Positions 34,063-43,714 are shown, counted from the first letter of the stretch. The stretch is 64,000 bases of DNA from JADLBR01 sp020847615 (GCA_026646655.1 JAPKHT010000002.1:1-64000), one strand, 5' to 3'. Translations and numbers: made by a program. The notes: generated from the letters alone by a model not told the origin.

Positions 34063-37000
34063 TGCGGGTGTGGTGCGGCATGGCCTTGGCGCTGGGACTT
34101 GGCGCTTGGGACCCGGTCTGTGCGGGGTCCGCGCAGCCGTGGCAAGGGCCGTATTTGGGCTCGGAAGCGACGGGGGCCACGGTGTTGGCCTATTGGTCGT
34201 TCGAGCCGGGGGTCGGGGGCACGGATTTAAGCGGGCGCGGGCACGCCCTAGCGCCGCGGGGAAGCTCGCGCTTCGGCGATGGGGGCGCCATTGGCGCGGG
34301 ATGCCTTGAGTGTTTTGCGACGGGCGAGGACAAGGGTGCCGGGGGCGGGGCGGTCGCCAAGCACCATCCAGCGCTGAGCCCCGAGGGCGCCTTCACCATC
34401 GAGATGTGGATCAAGGCCAAACCCGAGATCGAGGCCAACAAATCGGCATGGCTGTTGGACAAGAAGTACATCGACTATCACAAGGAGGGGGCCGATGCGG
34501 ACAGGGACTACTGCCTTAAATTGGTGCAGGCCGCGGGAGGGAAGCGGCGACTGGTGGCGCAGCTCGGTTTTGGGGATGACTCGGCGGATTTCGGTTCCGG
34601 GGGGTTTGAACTGCCGACGGGCGCATGGACCCACCTGGCATTCGCCTATGACGGGTCGGGCGCGGGGCGCTTCTTTGTCAATGGCCGAGATCTGGGTGGA
34701 TCGACGCACCCTGGCCGCGGGGGGGTGAGCGGCGGAAAGCGCGATCTGGTGGTCGGGGATCGCATCGGGAGCAACTATGCGGCCTTCCCGGGCTGGATCG
34801 ATGGGGTGCGGATACTCTCCCGGGCCGAGGTGTTCCGAACGGGGCGGCTCGAGTTGGACAGGGGCGTGGGCCGATGGGCATTCCGGAGGATGGAGCCGGG
34901 GGCATCTCTGTCGGCACGGGTCTGCAACCAGACGGGGGCGCCGCTATCGGGCTGCGTCGCGACCCTCGAGTTGGACGGGATGGGGGCGGCGAGGGGGATC
35001 GCGGTGGGAGCCATGGGGTTGGACGAGGATCGGCAGATCGCATTTCCGGTGGATACGTCCCTGCGCGCCGACCGGTATCGCGGGCGGATCGTGGTGGAGG
35101 GGCGCGCCGGCGAGACCGCGCATCGATCTGAGATGCCCGTCGAGCTGGTGCTTGCCGCGCGTCCGGTGCCGGGCCGGATGCCCGTGGTCCTGTGGGGAAC
35201 GGGCGATCTCGGACGGGTCAAGGAGATCGGCTTCACCCACCAGATGCAGGGGCTCGCCGACTTCGGCGGCATCTGGGGCAGCGAACAACCGGTGGAGGCG
35301 CTCTCCGGGGATCGTCTCGCGGGCGCGCGGCAGGGATTGGATGAGCATCTGGCGGAGGGCGTCGGGGTCGTGGCCTCGCTTTCGCCGGGGCACTGGTTGC
35401 AGGACAGCGCGGAGCTGGGGCGGCGATTTGCCCGGATCGACAGGGCCGGGAAAGCGGGAGAGAAGCCTAGCCTGTGCGCCGGCTTTCCCGAGGTGCAGGC
35501 ATTCGCCCGAAGGGTCGGGGAGTCCGTGGGCCGAACGTTCGGGGGGCATCCGGCGCTGGAGGCGGCCCTGATCAACACGGAGGTGCGCGATGGCACGCGG
35601 CTCTGTTTTCACCCGCACGACATCGAGGCATGCCGCGCGGCCACCGGCAGGGGCGCGCCCGAGGCCGCGCGCGAGCGCAGCGGTGTCCGGTACACGGCGC
35701 TCCGGGGCTTCCCCGGCGATCGCGCGGTGCCCGATGACGACCCCATCCTCACGTTCTACCGATGGTTCTGGCGCGAGGGCGATGGATGGAACGCGATGCA
35801 TTCGCGGGTGCACGAAGGGCTGAAATCGGCGTGCCGGCCCGGCCTCTGGACCTTCTTTGATCCGGCCGTGCGCGTGCCGCCGACCTGGGGCAGCGGGGGC
35901 AACCTCGATGTGATCTCACAGTGGAGCTACAGCTATCCGGACCCGATCAAGATCGGCCAATCGTGCGACGAGCTCTTTGCCATGGCCAAGGGAAGGGACG
36001 GGCAGCGCGTCATGAAGATGACCCAGGTCATCTGGTATCGGAGCCAGACGGCGCCGGAGTTGCCCAAGGAGGAGTCGCGCCGGGTGGCCTGGGAGCGCGA
36101 GATACCCGACGCGCGCTTCATCACGATCGCGCCCGATCACCTGCGCGAGGCACTGTGGTGCAAGCTGGCGCGTCCGGTGCAGGGCATCATGTATCACGGC
36201 TGGGGATCGCTCGTGCGGGCGGAGCACGGCAGCTACCGATTCACCCACCCCGGGACGGCGACGGTCCTGACCGGGTTGATACGCGATGTGGTCGAACCGC
36301 TCGGGCCGATGCTCCTGCGCGTGCCAGACCGCAGGGCCGATGTGGCGCTGCTGGAGAGCTTCGCGTCACACGTATTCGCGGGTCGCGGGACATTCGGCTG
36401 GGGGCACCGGTGGGAGGCGGACGCGCACCTGGTGCTCCAATGGGCCCAGCTTCAGCCGGAGATCCTCTATGAGGAGACCGTGCTGCGCGATGGGCTCGAC
36501 AGTTTCAAAGTCCTCGTGCTCCCGGGATGCGACGTGCTGCCACGGGCCGTCGTGGCGAAGATCGGGGAGTTCCAGCGGAAGGGGGGGATCGTCGTGGGCG
36601 ACGAGGCCCTGTGCCCGGCCCTGTCGCCCGATATCGTGATGCCGAGCTATGCGAGGACGGGTGCCCCCGATAAGGACAAGGACGCGCTCCAGGCGCGCGC
36701 GGCGGCCCTCCGGGCGGAGTTGGATCCGTTCTATGTGCGCTTTGCCGAGTCGGATCAGCCCGATGTCGTGGTCCGGTGCCGGCGTGCCGGGGAGGCGGAT
36801 TATGTCTTTGCGATCAATGATCGGCGAGAGTTTGGCGATTACGTGGGGCAGCATGGCAAGGTGATGGAAAAGGGTCTGGGATCCTCGGCCAAGGTGACCG
36901 TGCGCAGGCCCGGGGCGGTTGTTTATGACATGGTGGACCACCGGGAGGTCAAGTCGATGGAAGTGGCAGGGGGTGTCGCGTTCGATGTCGCCCTCGGTCC

Positions 37001-37337
37001 GGGCGAGGGCAGGGCATACCTGGTGCTCCCGAGCGGCATCGCGCGCGTTGAGGTTCAGACCGCGCCGACGGTACGGCTCCGGGGTCATGCGGAGATCCAC
37101 ATACGCGTGACCGATGGGGACGGGAAGTGCCCCGATGCCGTGCTGCCACTCCGGCTGGAGATCCGGGATTCGGGCGGGAGGGAGTGCGAGTTCTCCGGGC
37201 ACTATGCCGCGGCGCAGGGCGAGGTTCGCGCCACCTTGGACATCGCGCCCAATGACGCTATTGGGACCTGGTCGATCCGCGCGACCGAACTGGGGTCCGG
37301 GGTCAGGGCCGAACGGAGGTTCGAGGTCGCGCCTTGA
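34062..37337 (+). CDS. Large secreted LamG and glycosidase-like protein
   Basis: This 1091-residue protein has a signal peptide (MALALGLGAWDPVCAG). A LamG/concanavalin-like domain spans about 40-265 (LAYWSFEPGVGG, GFELPTGAWTHLAFAYDG, GWIDGVRILSRAE). A beta region follows, then a TIM-barrel-like region from about 370 to 740, then a segment resembling the beta-galactosidase trimerisation domain (VLVLPGCDVLPRAVVAKIGE). A C-terminal beta domain closes it. This resembles GH42-like multidomain enzymes. I cannot identify catalytic acids with certainty, so hydrolase activity is inference. It is coupled to the sugar-binding gene upstream. Confidence 0.75.
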   Translation: MRVWCGMALALGLGAWDPVCAGSAQPWQGPYLGSEATGATVLAYWSFEPGVGGTDLSGRGHALAPRGSSRFGDGGAIGAGCLECFATGEDKGAGGGAVAKHHPALSPEGAFTIEMWIKAKPEIEANKSAWLLDKKYIDYHKEGADADRDYCLKLVQAAGGKRRLVAQLGFGDDSADFGSGGFELPTGAWTHLAFAYDGSGAGRFFVNGRDLGGSTHPGRGGVSGGKRDLVVGDRIGSNYAAFPGWIDGVRILSRAEVFRTGRLELDRGVGRWAFRRMEPGASLSARVCNQTGAPLSGCVATLELDGMGAARGIAVGAMGLDEDRQIAFPVDTSLRADRYRGRIVVEGRAGETAHRSEMPVELVLAARPVPGRMPVVLWGTGDLGRVKEIGFTHQMQGLADFGGIWGSEQPVEALSGDRLAGARQGLDEHLAEGVGVVASLSPGHWLQDSAELGRRFARIDRAGKAGEKPSLCAGFPEVQAFARRVGESVGRTFGGHPALEAALINTEVRDGTRLCFHPHDIEACRAATGRGAPEAARERSGVRYTALRGFPGDRAVPDDDPILTFYRWFWREGDGWNAMHSRVHEGLKSACRPGLWTFFDPAVRVPPTWGSGGNLDVISQWSYSYPDPIKIGQSCDELFAMAKGRDGQRVMKMTQVIWYRSQTAPELPKEESRRVAWEREIPDARFITIAPDHLREALWCKLARPVQGIMYHGWGSLVRAEHGSYRFTHPGTATVLTGLIRDVVEPLGPMLLRVPDRRADVALLESFASHVFAGRGTFGWGHRWEADAHLVLQWAQLQPEILYEETVLRDGLDSFKVLVLPGCDVLPRAVVAKIGEFQRKGGIVVGDEALCPALSPDIVMPSYARTGAPDKDKDALQARAAALRAELDPFYVRFAESDQPDVVVRCRRAGEADYVFAINDRREFGDYVGQHGKVMEKGLGSSAKVTVRRPGAVVYDMVDHREVKSMEVAGGVAFDVALGPGEGRAYLVLPSGIARVEVQTAPTVRLRGHAEIHIRVTDGDGKCPDAVLPLRLEIRDSGGRECEFSGHYAAAQGEVRATLDIAPNDAIGTWSIRATELGSGVRAERRFEVAP

Positions 37338-37379
37338 CGGGCATGACATCCGGTTGGGCGACGTTCGGGCATTTCGGAG

Positions 37380-37880
37380 ATGAATGAGGGAGCGAGGCAG
37401 ATCGGCGCGGCGCCGGCCATAGAGGACCGCGGGCCGGGTGCGTTAGGCGAGGCGCTGCGGATCATCCTGATGGCGGCGGTGCCCGCGGTGATCGCGTTCT
37501 GCATCCACAGGGACTGTCGCGAGGTCGGACTCGCACTGGCCGACGTGCGTCCAATCCGGCTGGAGGAGATTGTCCACCTGCCCCACGAGGAGGTTCTCTG
37601 GATCGATGGGCGCAGCCACCGCCGGTTCGCCGCGGCGCGGATCACGGGGGCCGTGTGGCTGTCGACCAATCAGGTGGACCGCGCACGCGACCTCGCGGCG
37701 GCGTGGCGGACGGGGCTACTCCCGGTGGTCTATGGCGATGGCGCCGACTGGCGGGATCTTCGCGAGGCGGGCGCGATGGCCTGGGAGAGCCTGCCCGGGC
37801 GACCCCCGGTCCGCGTGCTGGATGCGCGCTGGGACGAGTTGCCGGGATCGCTCATCGAGCGAAAAGGGGGTGGGCCATGA
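37380..37880 (+). CDS. Rhodanese-like membrane protein lacking the catalytic Cys
   Basis: This 166-residue protein has one helix near 27-45 and a rhodanese-like domain (VLWIDGRSHRRFAAARITGAVWLS). The active loop reads VVYGDGADW where active rhodaneses have VVYC, so the sulfur-carrying cysteine is missing and sulfurtransferase activity is unlikely. Its stop overlaps the MauE-like gene by four bases, suggesting that the two work together. A sensing or binding role is inference. Confidence 0.75.
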   Translation: MNEGARQIGAAPAIEDRGPGALGEALRIILMAAVPAVIAFCIHRDCREVGLALADVRPIRLEEIVHLPHEEVLWIDGRSHRRFAAARITGAVWLSTNQVDRARDLAAAWRTGLLPVVYGDGADWRDLREAGAMAWESLPGRPPVRVLDARWDELPGSLIERKGGGP

Positions 37881-38356
37881 GCCAGGGTCGCGGCACGGGT
37901 GCCCGTCTCATGATGCTTCTCGCATGGGCGTGCCGCGTGCTGCTCGGGGCGACTTTCGTGATCGCGGGCGCGCGGAAGGCGGTCGGTCACCCGGCGTTCG
38001 TGTCCGACGTGCTCGGTTTTGGTCTCGTGTTCGGATGGTTGGCCGTGGGCATCGCATTCCTGATCCCCTGGGTCGAGATCATCACCGGCGCCGCCATCTT
38101 GTTCCGGCGCGGTTACTCCGGCGCGGTGCTCCTGTCGGGCGCGTTGCTGGCGATGTTCATTGTGGCCATATTGCAGGCATGGGCGCGCGGCCTGCATGTC
38201 GCGTGCGCCTGTTTCGGGAGCCAGGGCGGGGGACCCGAATACGGCGCGTGGATCGCGCGCGATGTCGGCTTGCTCCTTGCGGCGGCAATGTGCGCCATCG
38301 ATGCGGCGCGGGGCCACACGCTACCGGCGCGCACCGATCCCCCAAATCGCGGCTGA
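37877..38356 (+). CDS. MauE/DoxX-like membrane protein
   Basis: This 159-residue protein has four membrane helices. The first, RVLLGATFVIAGARKAVGHP, is typical of DoxX/MauE proteins, and the CACFG motif before the last helix is the MauE-type redox Cys pair. MauE is linked to disulfide formation in methylamine dehydrogenase maturation. No mau gene is present here, so a more general thiol role is likely. It starts on the ATGA overlap with the rhodanese-like gene. Confidence 0.8.
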   Translation: MSQGRGTGARLMMLLAWACRVLLGATFVIAGARKAVGHPAFVSDVLGFGLVFGWLAVGIAFLIPWVEIITGAAILFRRGYSGAVLLSGALLAMFIVAILQAWARGLHVACACFGSQGGGPEYGAWIARDVGLLLAAAMCAIDAARGHTLPARTDPPNRG

Positions 38357-38371
38357 GAGGCGGCGCGCGAT

Positions 38372-40039
38372 CTACCGGGTGAGGCGGGTGGAGAGGTAGA
38401 TGCCCAGCGCGATGTACGTCCGGTTCAATTCGTCGGCATTCCGGGCCAGCGTGAAGCCGAACGATTCATCGTAGGGTTCGTCGTTGTCCAGCGGGGTGTA
38501 GGGGACGGAGCGATCGGATGAATTCAGATTGGCCATTTCCATCAACAGGGGGACGTCCAGCTGGGAGTCATTGCCGAACCCGATGCAGTAGATCGTGATC
38601 CGCTTGGGGTCCGTCTTTTGCTTGCGGGCCACCTTGCAGTAGCGCTTGGCAAACTCCCGGGCCTCGGCCTGGATGCTCGTGCTGGTGAACTTCTTGTACG
38701 AGCCGTCGATAGCGGAGACAAAACGAAAGTTGTCCCGAAAATAGTTGTCGGCCTGTGATCCGGAAACGGTGATGCCGTCGCGCCACGCGAACTTCGGATT
38801 CACGGCGGTGAGCTTTGTTTCGTCCGTCTCAGGAGCTTCACCGTCCATGACGATGTGTCTCCCCTCTGGATAACCGCTCGCCGAAGACGTCTTTCCCCTC
38901 ACGATGTAGCGATTGGTGTAGACGCCGCCCTCGTTGGCGGCGAAGACAAACGTCTGTGTGCAGGCGATCACGGGGAGGCACATTGACAGTCCTTCGCTGA
39001 TCGCGACATCAAGGTTGCGAAAGAAAACGCCTTGGCCCCCACTGTTCGTACGCACAAAAGTCATGCCACCTCCGGCACTGGGATAGTTGTAGGAGGGTCC
39101 CGACTGGCTGCGCAGGGGCTCCAGGCCCGACCCGTCGTTGCCGGCTTGGGACTGGCTGGAATAGCGGTCGTCGGTGCTGAGGTAATTGGATTCCCACCAG
39201 GCCTGCGTCTTGCCGGGCGGCGCATTCGAGAACGCCCCCATCACGTTGGGGGGGCGCGTGCGGATCGTGTTGAAGATACCGTCGGTCATGAACACGATGA
39301 TCTTCTTGACGCCCTTCTCCTCGTAGGCGTCGAGCTGTTCGATGTCCTGGAGGGTCATGCGCAGGCAATCGCCCGGCGCGGTGTAGCCCCCGAATTGGAT
39401 GCGGTTTGCGCTGCCGTTGAACAGGTCGCGCATCGCCTGCGACTGGAAGTTGGTGGTGAACGCCAGCTCGCGATTCGCCGTCCACGAGTACGAGTAGATG
39501 CCGACCGTGTCGAAGCCGGGCACGAAGTTCGACAGGAAGTTCGGGATGGTGGCGGGGATGGTCGTCGATCCGCCATTATTGCTCATCGATCCCGAGCGGT
39601 CGATGATGACGCCCATGCAGATGGGGAATCGCACCGACTCGCAATCGGCGCGGTGCGGGATATCGCGGAAGCCGAGCACGCGCATGAACGTGCAGGGCTG
39701 GACGGCCGTGGCCTGGACCTCGCCATAGAGCGCGATCGGCCGCCCCTGCGCATCGCGCTCGATGCGCACGGTGATGTCGTTGGTATTGATGACCGCCTTG
39801 GAGAAGTTTGCGCGGACGGTCCTGATGGTGGGCGTGATCATGTCGTCCTTGCCGACGTTCCTGACCAGCTCCAGGCATCCGGCGTCGACCGCCTTGACCA
39901 GCTCGGAGCGGCAGTTGTACTGGATGCCGCCGTCGACGCCGAGGCCCACGAGGCCCACCAGGGCCACCAGGGAGAGCGCGAAAATGATGATCGTCTGGCC
40001 GCGCCGGGAGCCGCGGGCCTTAGAGGTATCCAGATACAT
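38372..40039 (-). CDS. TadG-like protein with von Willebrand A domain
   Basis: This 555-residue protein has the pseudopilin-like N-terminus of TadE/TadG proteins (RRGQTIIIFALSLVALVGLVGLG). A beta-rich region follows, then a VWA domain with the MIDAS motif DRSGSMS (near residue 150) and a Thr and Asp further on. A long insertion of about 150 residues carries several aromatic and Gly-rich loops. Similar proteins are tight-adherence pilus components. The gene overlaps the TadE-like gene by 20 bp. Confidence 0.85.
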   Translation of the reverse strand: MYLDTSKARGSRRGQTIIIFALSLVALVGLVGLGVDGGIQYNCRSELVKAVDAGCLELVRNVGKDDMITPTIRTVRANFSKAVINTNDITVRIERDAQGRPIALYGEVQATAVQPCTFMRVLGFRDIPHRADCESVRFPICMGVIIDRSGSMSNNGGSTTIPATIPNFLSNFVPGFDTVGIYSYSWTANRELAFTTNFQSQAMRDLFNGSANRIQFGGYTAPGDCLRMTLQDIEQLDAYEEKGVKKIIVFMTDGIFNTIRTRPPNVMGAFSNAPPGKTQAWWESNYLSTDDRYSSQSQAGNDGSGLEPLRSQSGPSYNYPSAGGGMTFVRTNSGGQGVFFRNLDVAISEGLSMCLPVIACTQTFVFAANEGGVYTNRYIVRGKTSSASGYPEGRHIVMDGEAPETDETKLTAVNPKFAWRDGITVSGSQADNYFRDNFRFVSAIDGSYKKFTSTSIQAEAREFAKRYCKVARKQKTDPKRITIYCIGFGNDSQLDVPLLMEMANLNSSDRSVPYTPLDNDEPYDESFGFTLARNADELNRTYIALGIYLSTRLTR

Positions 40040-40562
40040 AGACCCTATTGGTTGGGGGGATGACCGAGGTCAGCCCGGGGAACGCGTACGACATGACGGG
40101 GACGAAGCGGAGATAGGTCTCGACGACATAGAGGCTGTCGTTGGAGGTCAGGCACGCGCTCGCGGACGCGTCGAGATTCGCCACGGCGCCCAGCCCCCCG
40201 GAGAGCACCTTCGCCGGCGCCGTAAAATTGCCGAAGGCCTGATATTGGATGATGCGGGCCACGTTGTCCGATCCCCGGAAAACCTGGCCCACGTAGATGC
40301 GCCCGTCGTTGGTGAGATTGATGGGCCGCGCGGTGACGATCGCGCTCTTGATCACGTTGGGGAAATTCGTGGCCGTCGGCGGATCGATGCGGCGCGAGGC
40401 CTGGAGCGTCGACTCGCGGGTCACGTTCACGCAGTTCTGCCGGATGATGGCGAAGCGGCCCATCTCGAAGAGGATCCCCATGAGGACCAGCAGGAAGGGG
40501 AGGATGAGGGCCATCTCGACCGCGGCCTGCCCGCGCGCGGCCCGATCAAAAGAGGAATTCAT
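40020..40562 (-). CDS. TadE-like pseudopilin (second)
   Basis: This 180-residue protein has the N-terminal hydrophobic segment of TadE/TadF: RGQAAVEMALILPFLLVLMG with the conserved Glu of the pseudopilin cleavage region. The rest is a small extracytoplasmic beta domain. It overlaps both neighbours (20 bp downstream, 17 bp upstream), which argues for strict co-expression. No prepilin peptidase or Tad ATPase is nearby. Confidence 0.85.
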   Translation of the reverse strand: MNSSFDRAARGQAAVEMALILPFLLVLMGILFEMGRFAIIRQNCVNVTRESTLQASRRIDPPTATNFPNVIKSAIVTARPINLTNDGRIYVGQVFRGSDNVARIIQYQAFGNFTAPAKVLSGGLGAVANLDASASACLTSNDSLYVVETYLRFVPVMSYAFPGLTSVIPPTNRVYVSGYL

Positions 40563-41061
40563 TGTCGTACTTCTCCGCCTGAAACGTCGACGAGATCACC
40601 AGGTTGGAGTTGTTGTTGAAGTTGTTCCTGCCGCCCTCCGCGAACAGCGCGTTGAAGAATCCGACCAGGGGGGTGTGGTAGTTGTACGGGTACTCGACCC
40701 GGATCGTGAAAATGGCCGTGGGGCCGCCGAAGTCGGCATTGGTGCTCCCAGTGTTCGAGAACTTGATCGTGGCGTTCGGGTTGGGCAGTAGTCCCAGGGA
40801 CCAGTCGTAGAGTTTGCGCCGCGCCGCATCCTCCGGCTTGAGGTAGGCCTGGCCGCTGGCGTTGGTGTTCCCGACGAGCGCGTTGCGCCCGGCCTCGCGC
40901 ACCGCGTTCTGAAGGATCTGGTGCACGAAGAGCATGTGGCTCCACTGCAACAGGGCCAGCAGAACGATCATGAGGAACGGGAAGATGAGCGAAAACTCGG
41001 TCAGGGATTGGCCCTGCCGAGTCCGACGGCAAGAGGCGCGCCAACACCCCGCTGAACCCAT
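40546..41061 (-). CDS. TadE-like pseudopilin (first)
   Basis: It has 171 residues from the ATG at 41061; the frame is open to 41124. The segment RQGQSLTEFSLIFPFLMIVL is a TadE-type processing and membrane region, with the conserved Glu. The C-terminal part is a small beta domain. It heads the three-gene Tad cluster and has the long AT-richer leader to its right. Confidence 0.84.
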   Translation of the reverse strand: MGSAGCWRASCRRTRQGQSLTEFSLIFPFLMIVLLALLQWSHMLFVHQILQNAVREAGRNALVGNTNASGQAYLKPEDAARRKLYDWSLGLLPNPNATIKFSNTGSTNADFGGPTAIFTIRVEYPYNYHTPLVGFFNALFAEGGRNNFNNNSNLVISSTFQAEKYDNEFLF

Positions 41062-41434
41062 GCGCTGGCCATTATCCCTCACGGTTTGACCGTACGCCCG
41101 CGGAGGGACAGGCGCAATGGGCACAGATATTAAGAGATCAACTCAAAGATTAAGAGACGATTAACCCCAAAGAAAAATCCTGATAGATGGCATGCGTTTG
41201 CGCGCAATTCAATCATCATCGACATGAAAAGTCTGTTTTCGGACAGTGATAGATAAAACGTTTGTTCGCCGTTGGTTGTGTCGATTGATTGGCTGCGGAA
41301 GTGGCGCTTGTGGCCCTCTGACGGCCGGGGTTGCGACGCAACCGCAAGAGCGCCCGAACCTTAAAACGCCCGTTTTCGAGTCTGTCGCATCGCGTTTTGG
41401 CGAACGGCATGCACGGATTTCGGAAGGGGTGTCA
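41062..41434. other. Gene-free, AT-richer gap with ATTAAGAGA repeats
   Basis: About 370 bp between the Tad cluster and the spermidine-synthase-like gene. It contains two ATTAAGAGA direct repeats about 20 bp apart (near 41132-41160) followed by ATTAA. It is clearly less GC-rich than the rest of the window. It probably holds the promoter of the Tad genes. A small hairpin GGTTGC-GAC-GCAACC lies near 41330. I see no credible gene. Confidence 0.55.
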
Positions 41435-43714
41435 TCATTCGAGGATTGGAAACAGGCTGGCCCAGTCATCGGTCCATAGCGGAATACGGATGGGCTTATC
41501 GCTGGGTTTGCTGGCCGCCGCGGCGATCGCGGGCAATCGGACAAAGGTCTCATCCCTGGTGAGGAGCACCCAGGTGGATTCGTAGTCCCACCAGTCGGCG
41601 TCCTCGTCCTCCCATGTCTCGATGGTGGCGGTGCGGAGTTTGAAGTGGGATGCGATGTTCGCGACGACGGGCTCGAGGTCGAGGAACCGGTTTGAGATGT
41701 GCATGGCGATGACGCCGTCAGGGCGCATGTGGCGGAGGTAGATCTCGAATGCCTCCCTGGTGAGCAGGTGGATGGGGATGGCGTCGCTGCTGAAGGCATC
41801 GAGGACCAGGATATCGAAATCCTGCGGGGCTTCGCGCTCGAGAGAGAGCCGCGCATCGCCCAGGACGATCTCGGATTCGGCCTGGCTCTTCGCCAGGCAT
41901 GTGAACGTGCCCTGGGCGAGTCGCTGGACTTCGGGGTTGATCTCGTAGAAGCGGAAGCGGTCGCCCTTCTTGCCGAGCGAGGCGAGGGTACCGGTGCCGA
42001 GGCCGACGACGCCGACGTGGCGGTGCGACTGGCGGGGGAAGAGGCGGAAGGCCATGTGGATGCCGCTGCGTTCCATGTAATACGTCGTGGGCTGGGACGC
42101 GCGGGCGGGATCGGTGAATTGCAGGCCGTGGGTGATGCGCCCGTGCTCGAGCAGCAGATAGCGCTTCTGGGGTTCGGAGGCATCGTACTCCCTGACGGTG
42201 AGCACGCCATAGAAGTTTCGGGAGGCGTCCACGACCCTGCCGCTGCTCGCGGGGGGCCTTGCCAGGGCGATGGCGAGCGCGACCCAGCCAGCGGCGAGGC
42301 AGGCGCAGGTCAGCCGGTGGCATGTGCCGGCGCCGGCGAAGAGGCCGCGGAAATGGCCGGCGATGGCGGCGATGCCGAGGCACGCGCCCGGCAGCCAATG
42401 GAGAAGGCCGAAGTGCTTCCAGGTGGGCGCGAACCACGCGAGCGACGGGTACTGGCCGTGATGGTTCCGCCACCAGTGGATGGCCCAGGCCGCCCCGCGG
42501 TCGACGGCTACGATCGCGATGGCGATGCAGAGGAGGGCGAACGCGAACCATGCGCGGTCGCTGAGCCCGGGCCTATCGGTCAGGCAGATGACGGCGAAGA
42601 GCAGGAGGATGAGGCACATCGCCCAGCTCAGTTCCTGATACCCGCTGAATGCGAGGGGCGCGACGACGGCCACCAGGACGCCGCCAATGGCGCCTCCCAG
42701 CGCGATCGACAGGTAGTACCCGGTCAGGTGCCTGGGGTGGGGCCGCAGGCGATAGAGTTCGCCGTGACAGACCATGCAGCACACGAAGAGGGCGGCGCAG
42801 TGAACCCCCACCTGCTTTTTGATGTCGAGGTCGACGCCCTCGTACATCGCCCAGGCCACGGCGGCGATGGCGGGTACAAGCCAGGCGCCAAACAGCACGC
42901 GCGAGTACCATCGCGGGTTGTCGAAACACAGGATGAATGTGAGCAGGTAGATGGAGAGGGGGACGACCCACAGGAAGGGCGTGACGGCCATGTCCTGGCA
43001 CAGCTTGTTCGTGGAGGCCATCAGGGCGGCCGAGGCGCAGGCCGGCAAGGCAAGCCAGAGGAAGATGTGCCACACGGGGGTCCTGGGGCTCCCCGATTCG
43101 GTCTCCGCCTCGGGGGGTTCCGCCGGGGCGGCGCCCCGTTTCCAGACGGAGGCGGCGCACCCGAGGCACAGGAGCGCGAACCCCGCCATGCCCCAGGACC
43201 AGAGGACGGTCTGGGCCCCGCGCGACAGGTGCACCTCGATGAGGAAGGGGTAGGCCAGCAGGGCCAGGAGCGAGCCCACGTTGGAGAGCGCGTAGAGGCG
43301 GTAGGGGGACTTGCCGGGGTGCGTCAGCCTGAGCCACGCCTGCATCAGTGGCCCGGTCGAGGAGAGGACGAGGTAGGGGAGTCCTATCGATGCGGCGAGC
43401 AGCGCCATGATCCGCAGGATCGGCATCCCGCTATCGGGGGGCTTCCAGGCATCCGGCGGCGTGATGGGCAGCGCCGCCAGCGCGCACAGCAGGAGCGCCG
43501 AGTGGAGCAGGGCCTGTTTTCGCGGGGCCAGGCAGCGGGTGAGCAGATGGGCGTAGGCATATCCTCCCAGCAGCAAGAGCTGGAAGAAAAGGAGGCACGT
43601 CGTCCAGACCGCCGGGGTGCCGCCGAACCAGGGCAGGATATACTTGCCGATGATGGGCTGCACCTCGAACAGCAGCAGCGCCCCGCTGAAAATGGTCAAT
43701 GCGTAGGCGTACAT
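41435..43714 (-). CDS. Polytopic membrane protein with spermidine-synthase-like domain
   Basis: It has 759 residues from the ATG at 43714. The N-terminal two-thirds hold many membrane helices (starting YAYALTIFSGALLLFEVQPI). The C-terminal 230 residues are a SpeE-like methyltransferase fold: VGVVGLGTGTLASLGKKGD, RFYEINPEVQRLA and ILVLDAFSSDAIPIHLLT. Such fused proteins are common in PVC bacteria. It is uncertain that they make polyamines. An in-frame start at 43777 would add 21 residues. Confidence 0.87.
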   Translation of the reverse strand: MYAYALTIFSGALLLFEVQPIIGKYILPWFGGTPAVWTTCLLFFQLLLLGGYAYAHLLTRCLAPRKQALLHSALLLCALAALPITPPDAWKPPDSGMPILRIMALLAASIGLPYLVLSSTGPLMQAWLRLTHPGKSPYRLYALSNVGSLLALLAYPFLIEVHLSRGAQTVLWSWGMAGFALLCLGCAASVWKRGAAPAEPPEAETESGSPRTPVWHIFLWLALPACASAALMASTNKLCQDMAVTPFLWVVPLSIYLLTFILCFDNPRWYSRVLFGAWLVPAIAAVAWAMYEGVDLDIKKQVGVHCAALFVCCMVCHGELYRLRPHPRHLTGYYLSIALGGAIGGVLVAVVAPLAFSGYQELSWAMCLILLLFAVICLTDRPGLSDRAWFAFALLCIAIAIVAVDRGAAWAIHWWRNHHGQYPSLAWFAPTWKHFGLLHWLPGACLGIAAIAGHFRGLFAGAGTCHRLTCACLAAGWVALAIALARPPASSGRVVDASRNFYGVLTVREYDASEPQKRYLLLEHGRITHGLQFTDPARASQPTTYYMERSGIHMAFRLFPRQSHRHVGVVGLGTGTLASLGKKGDRFRFYEINPEVQRLAQGTFTCLAKSQAESEIVLGDARLSLEREAPQDFDILVLDAFSSDAIPIHLLTREAFEIYLRHMRPDGVIAMHISNRFLDLEPVVANIASHFKLRTATIETWEDEDADWWDYESTWVLLTRDETFVRLPAIAAAASKPSDKPIRIPLWTDDWASLFPILE

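Noticed and set aside
41246..41479. 77-codon plus-strand frame with a possible hydrophobic start
   Set aside because: It overlaps the end of a convergent gene, lacks a ribosome-binding site and resembles nothing; I left the region as non-coding.
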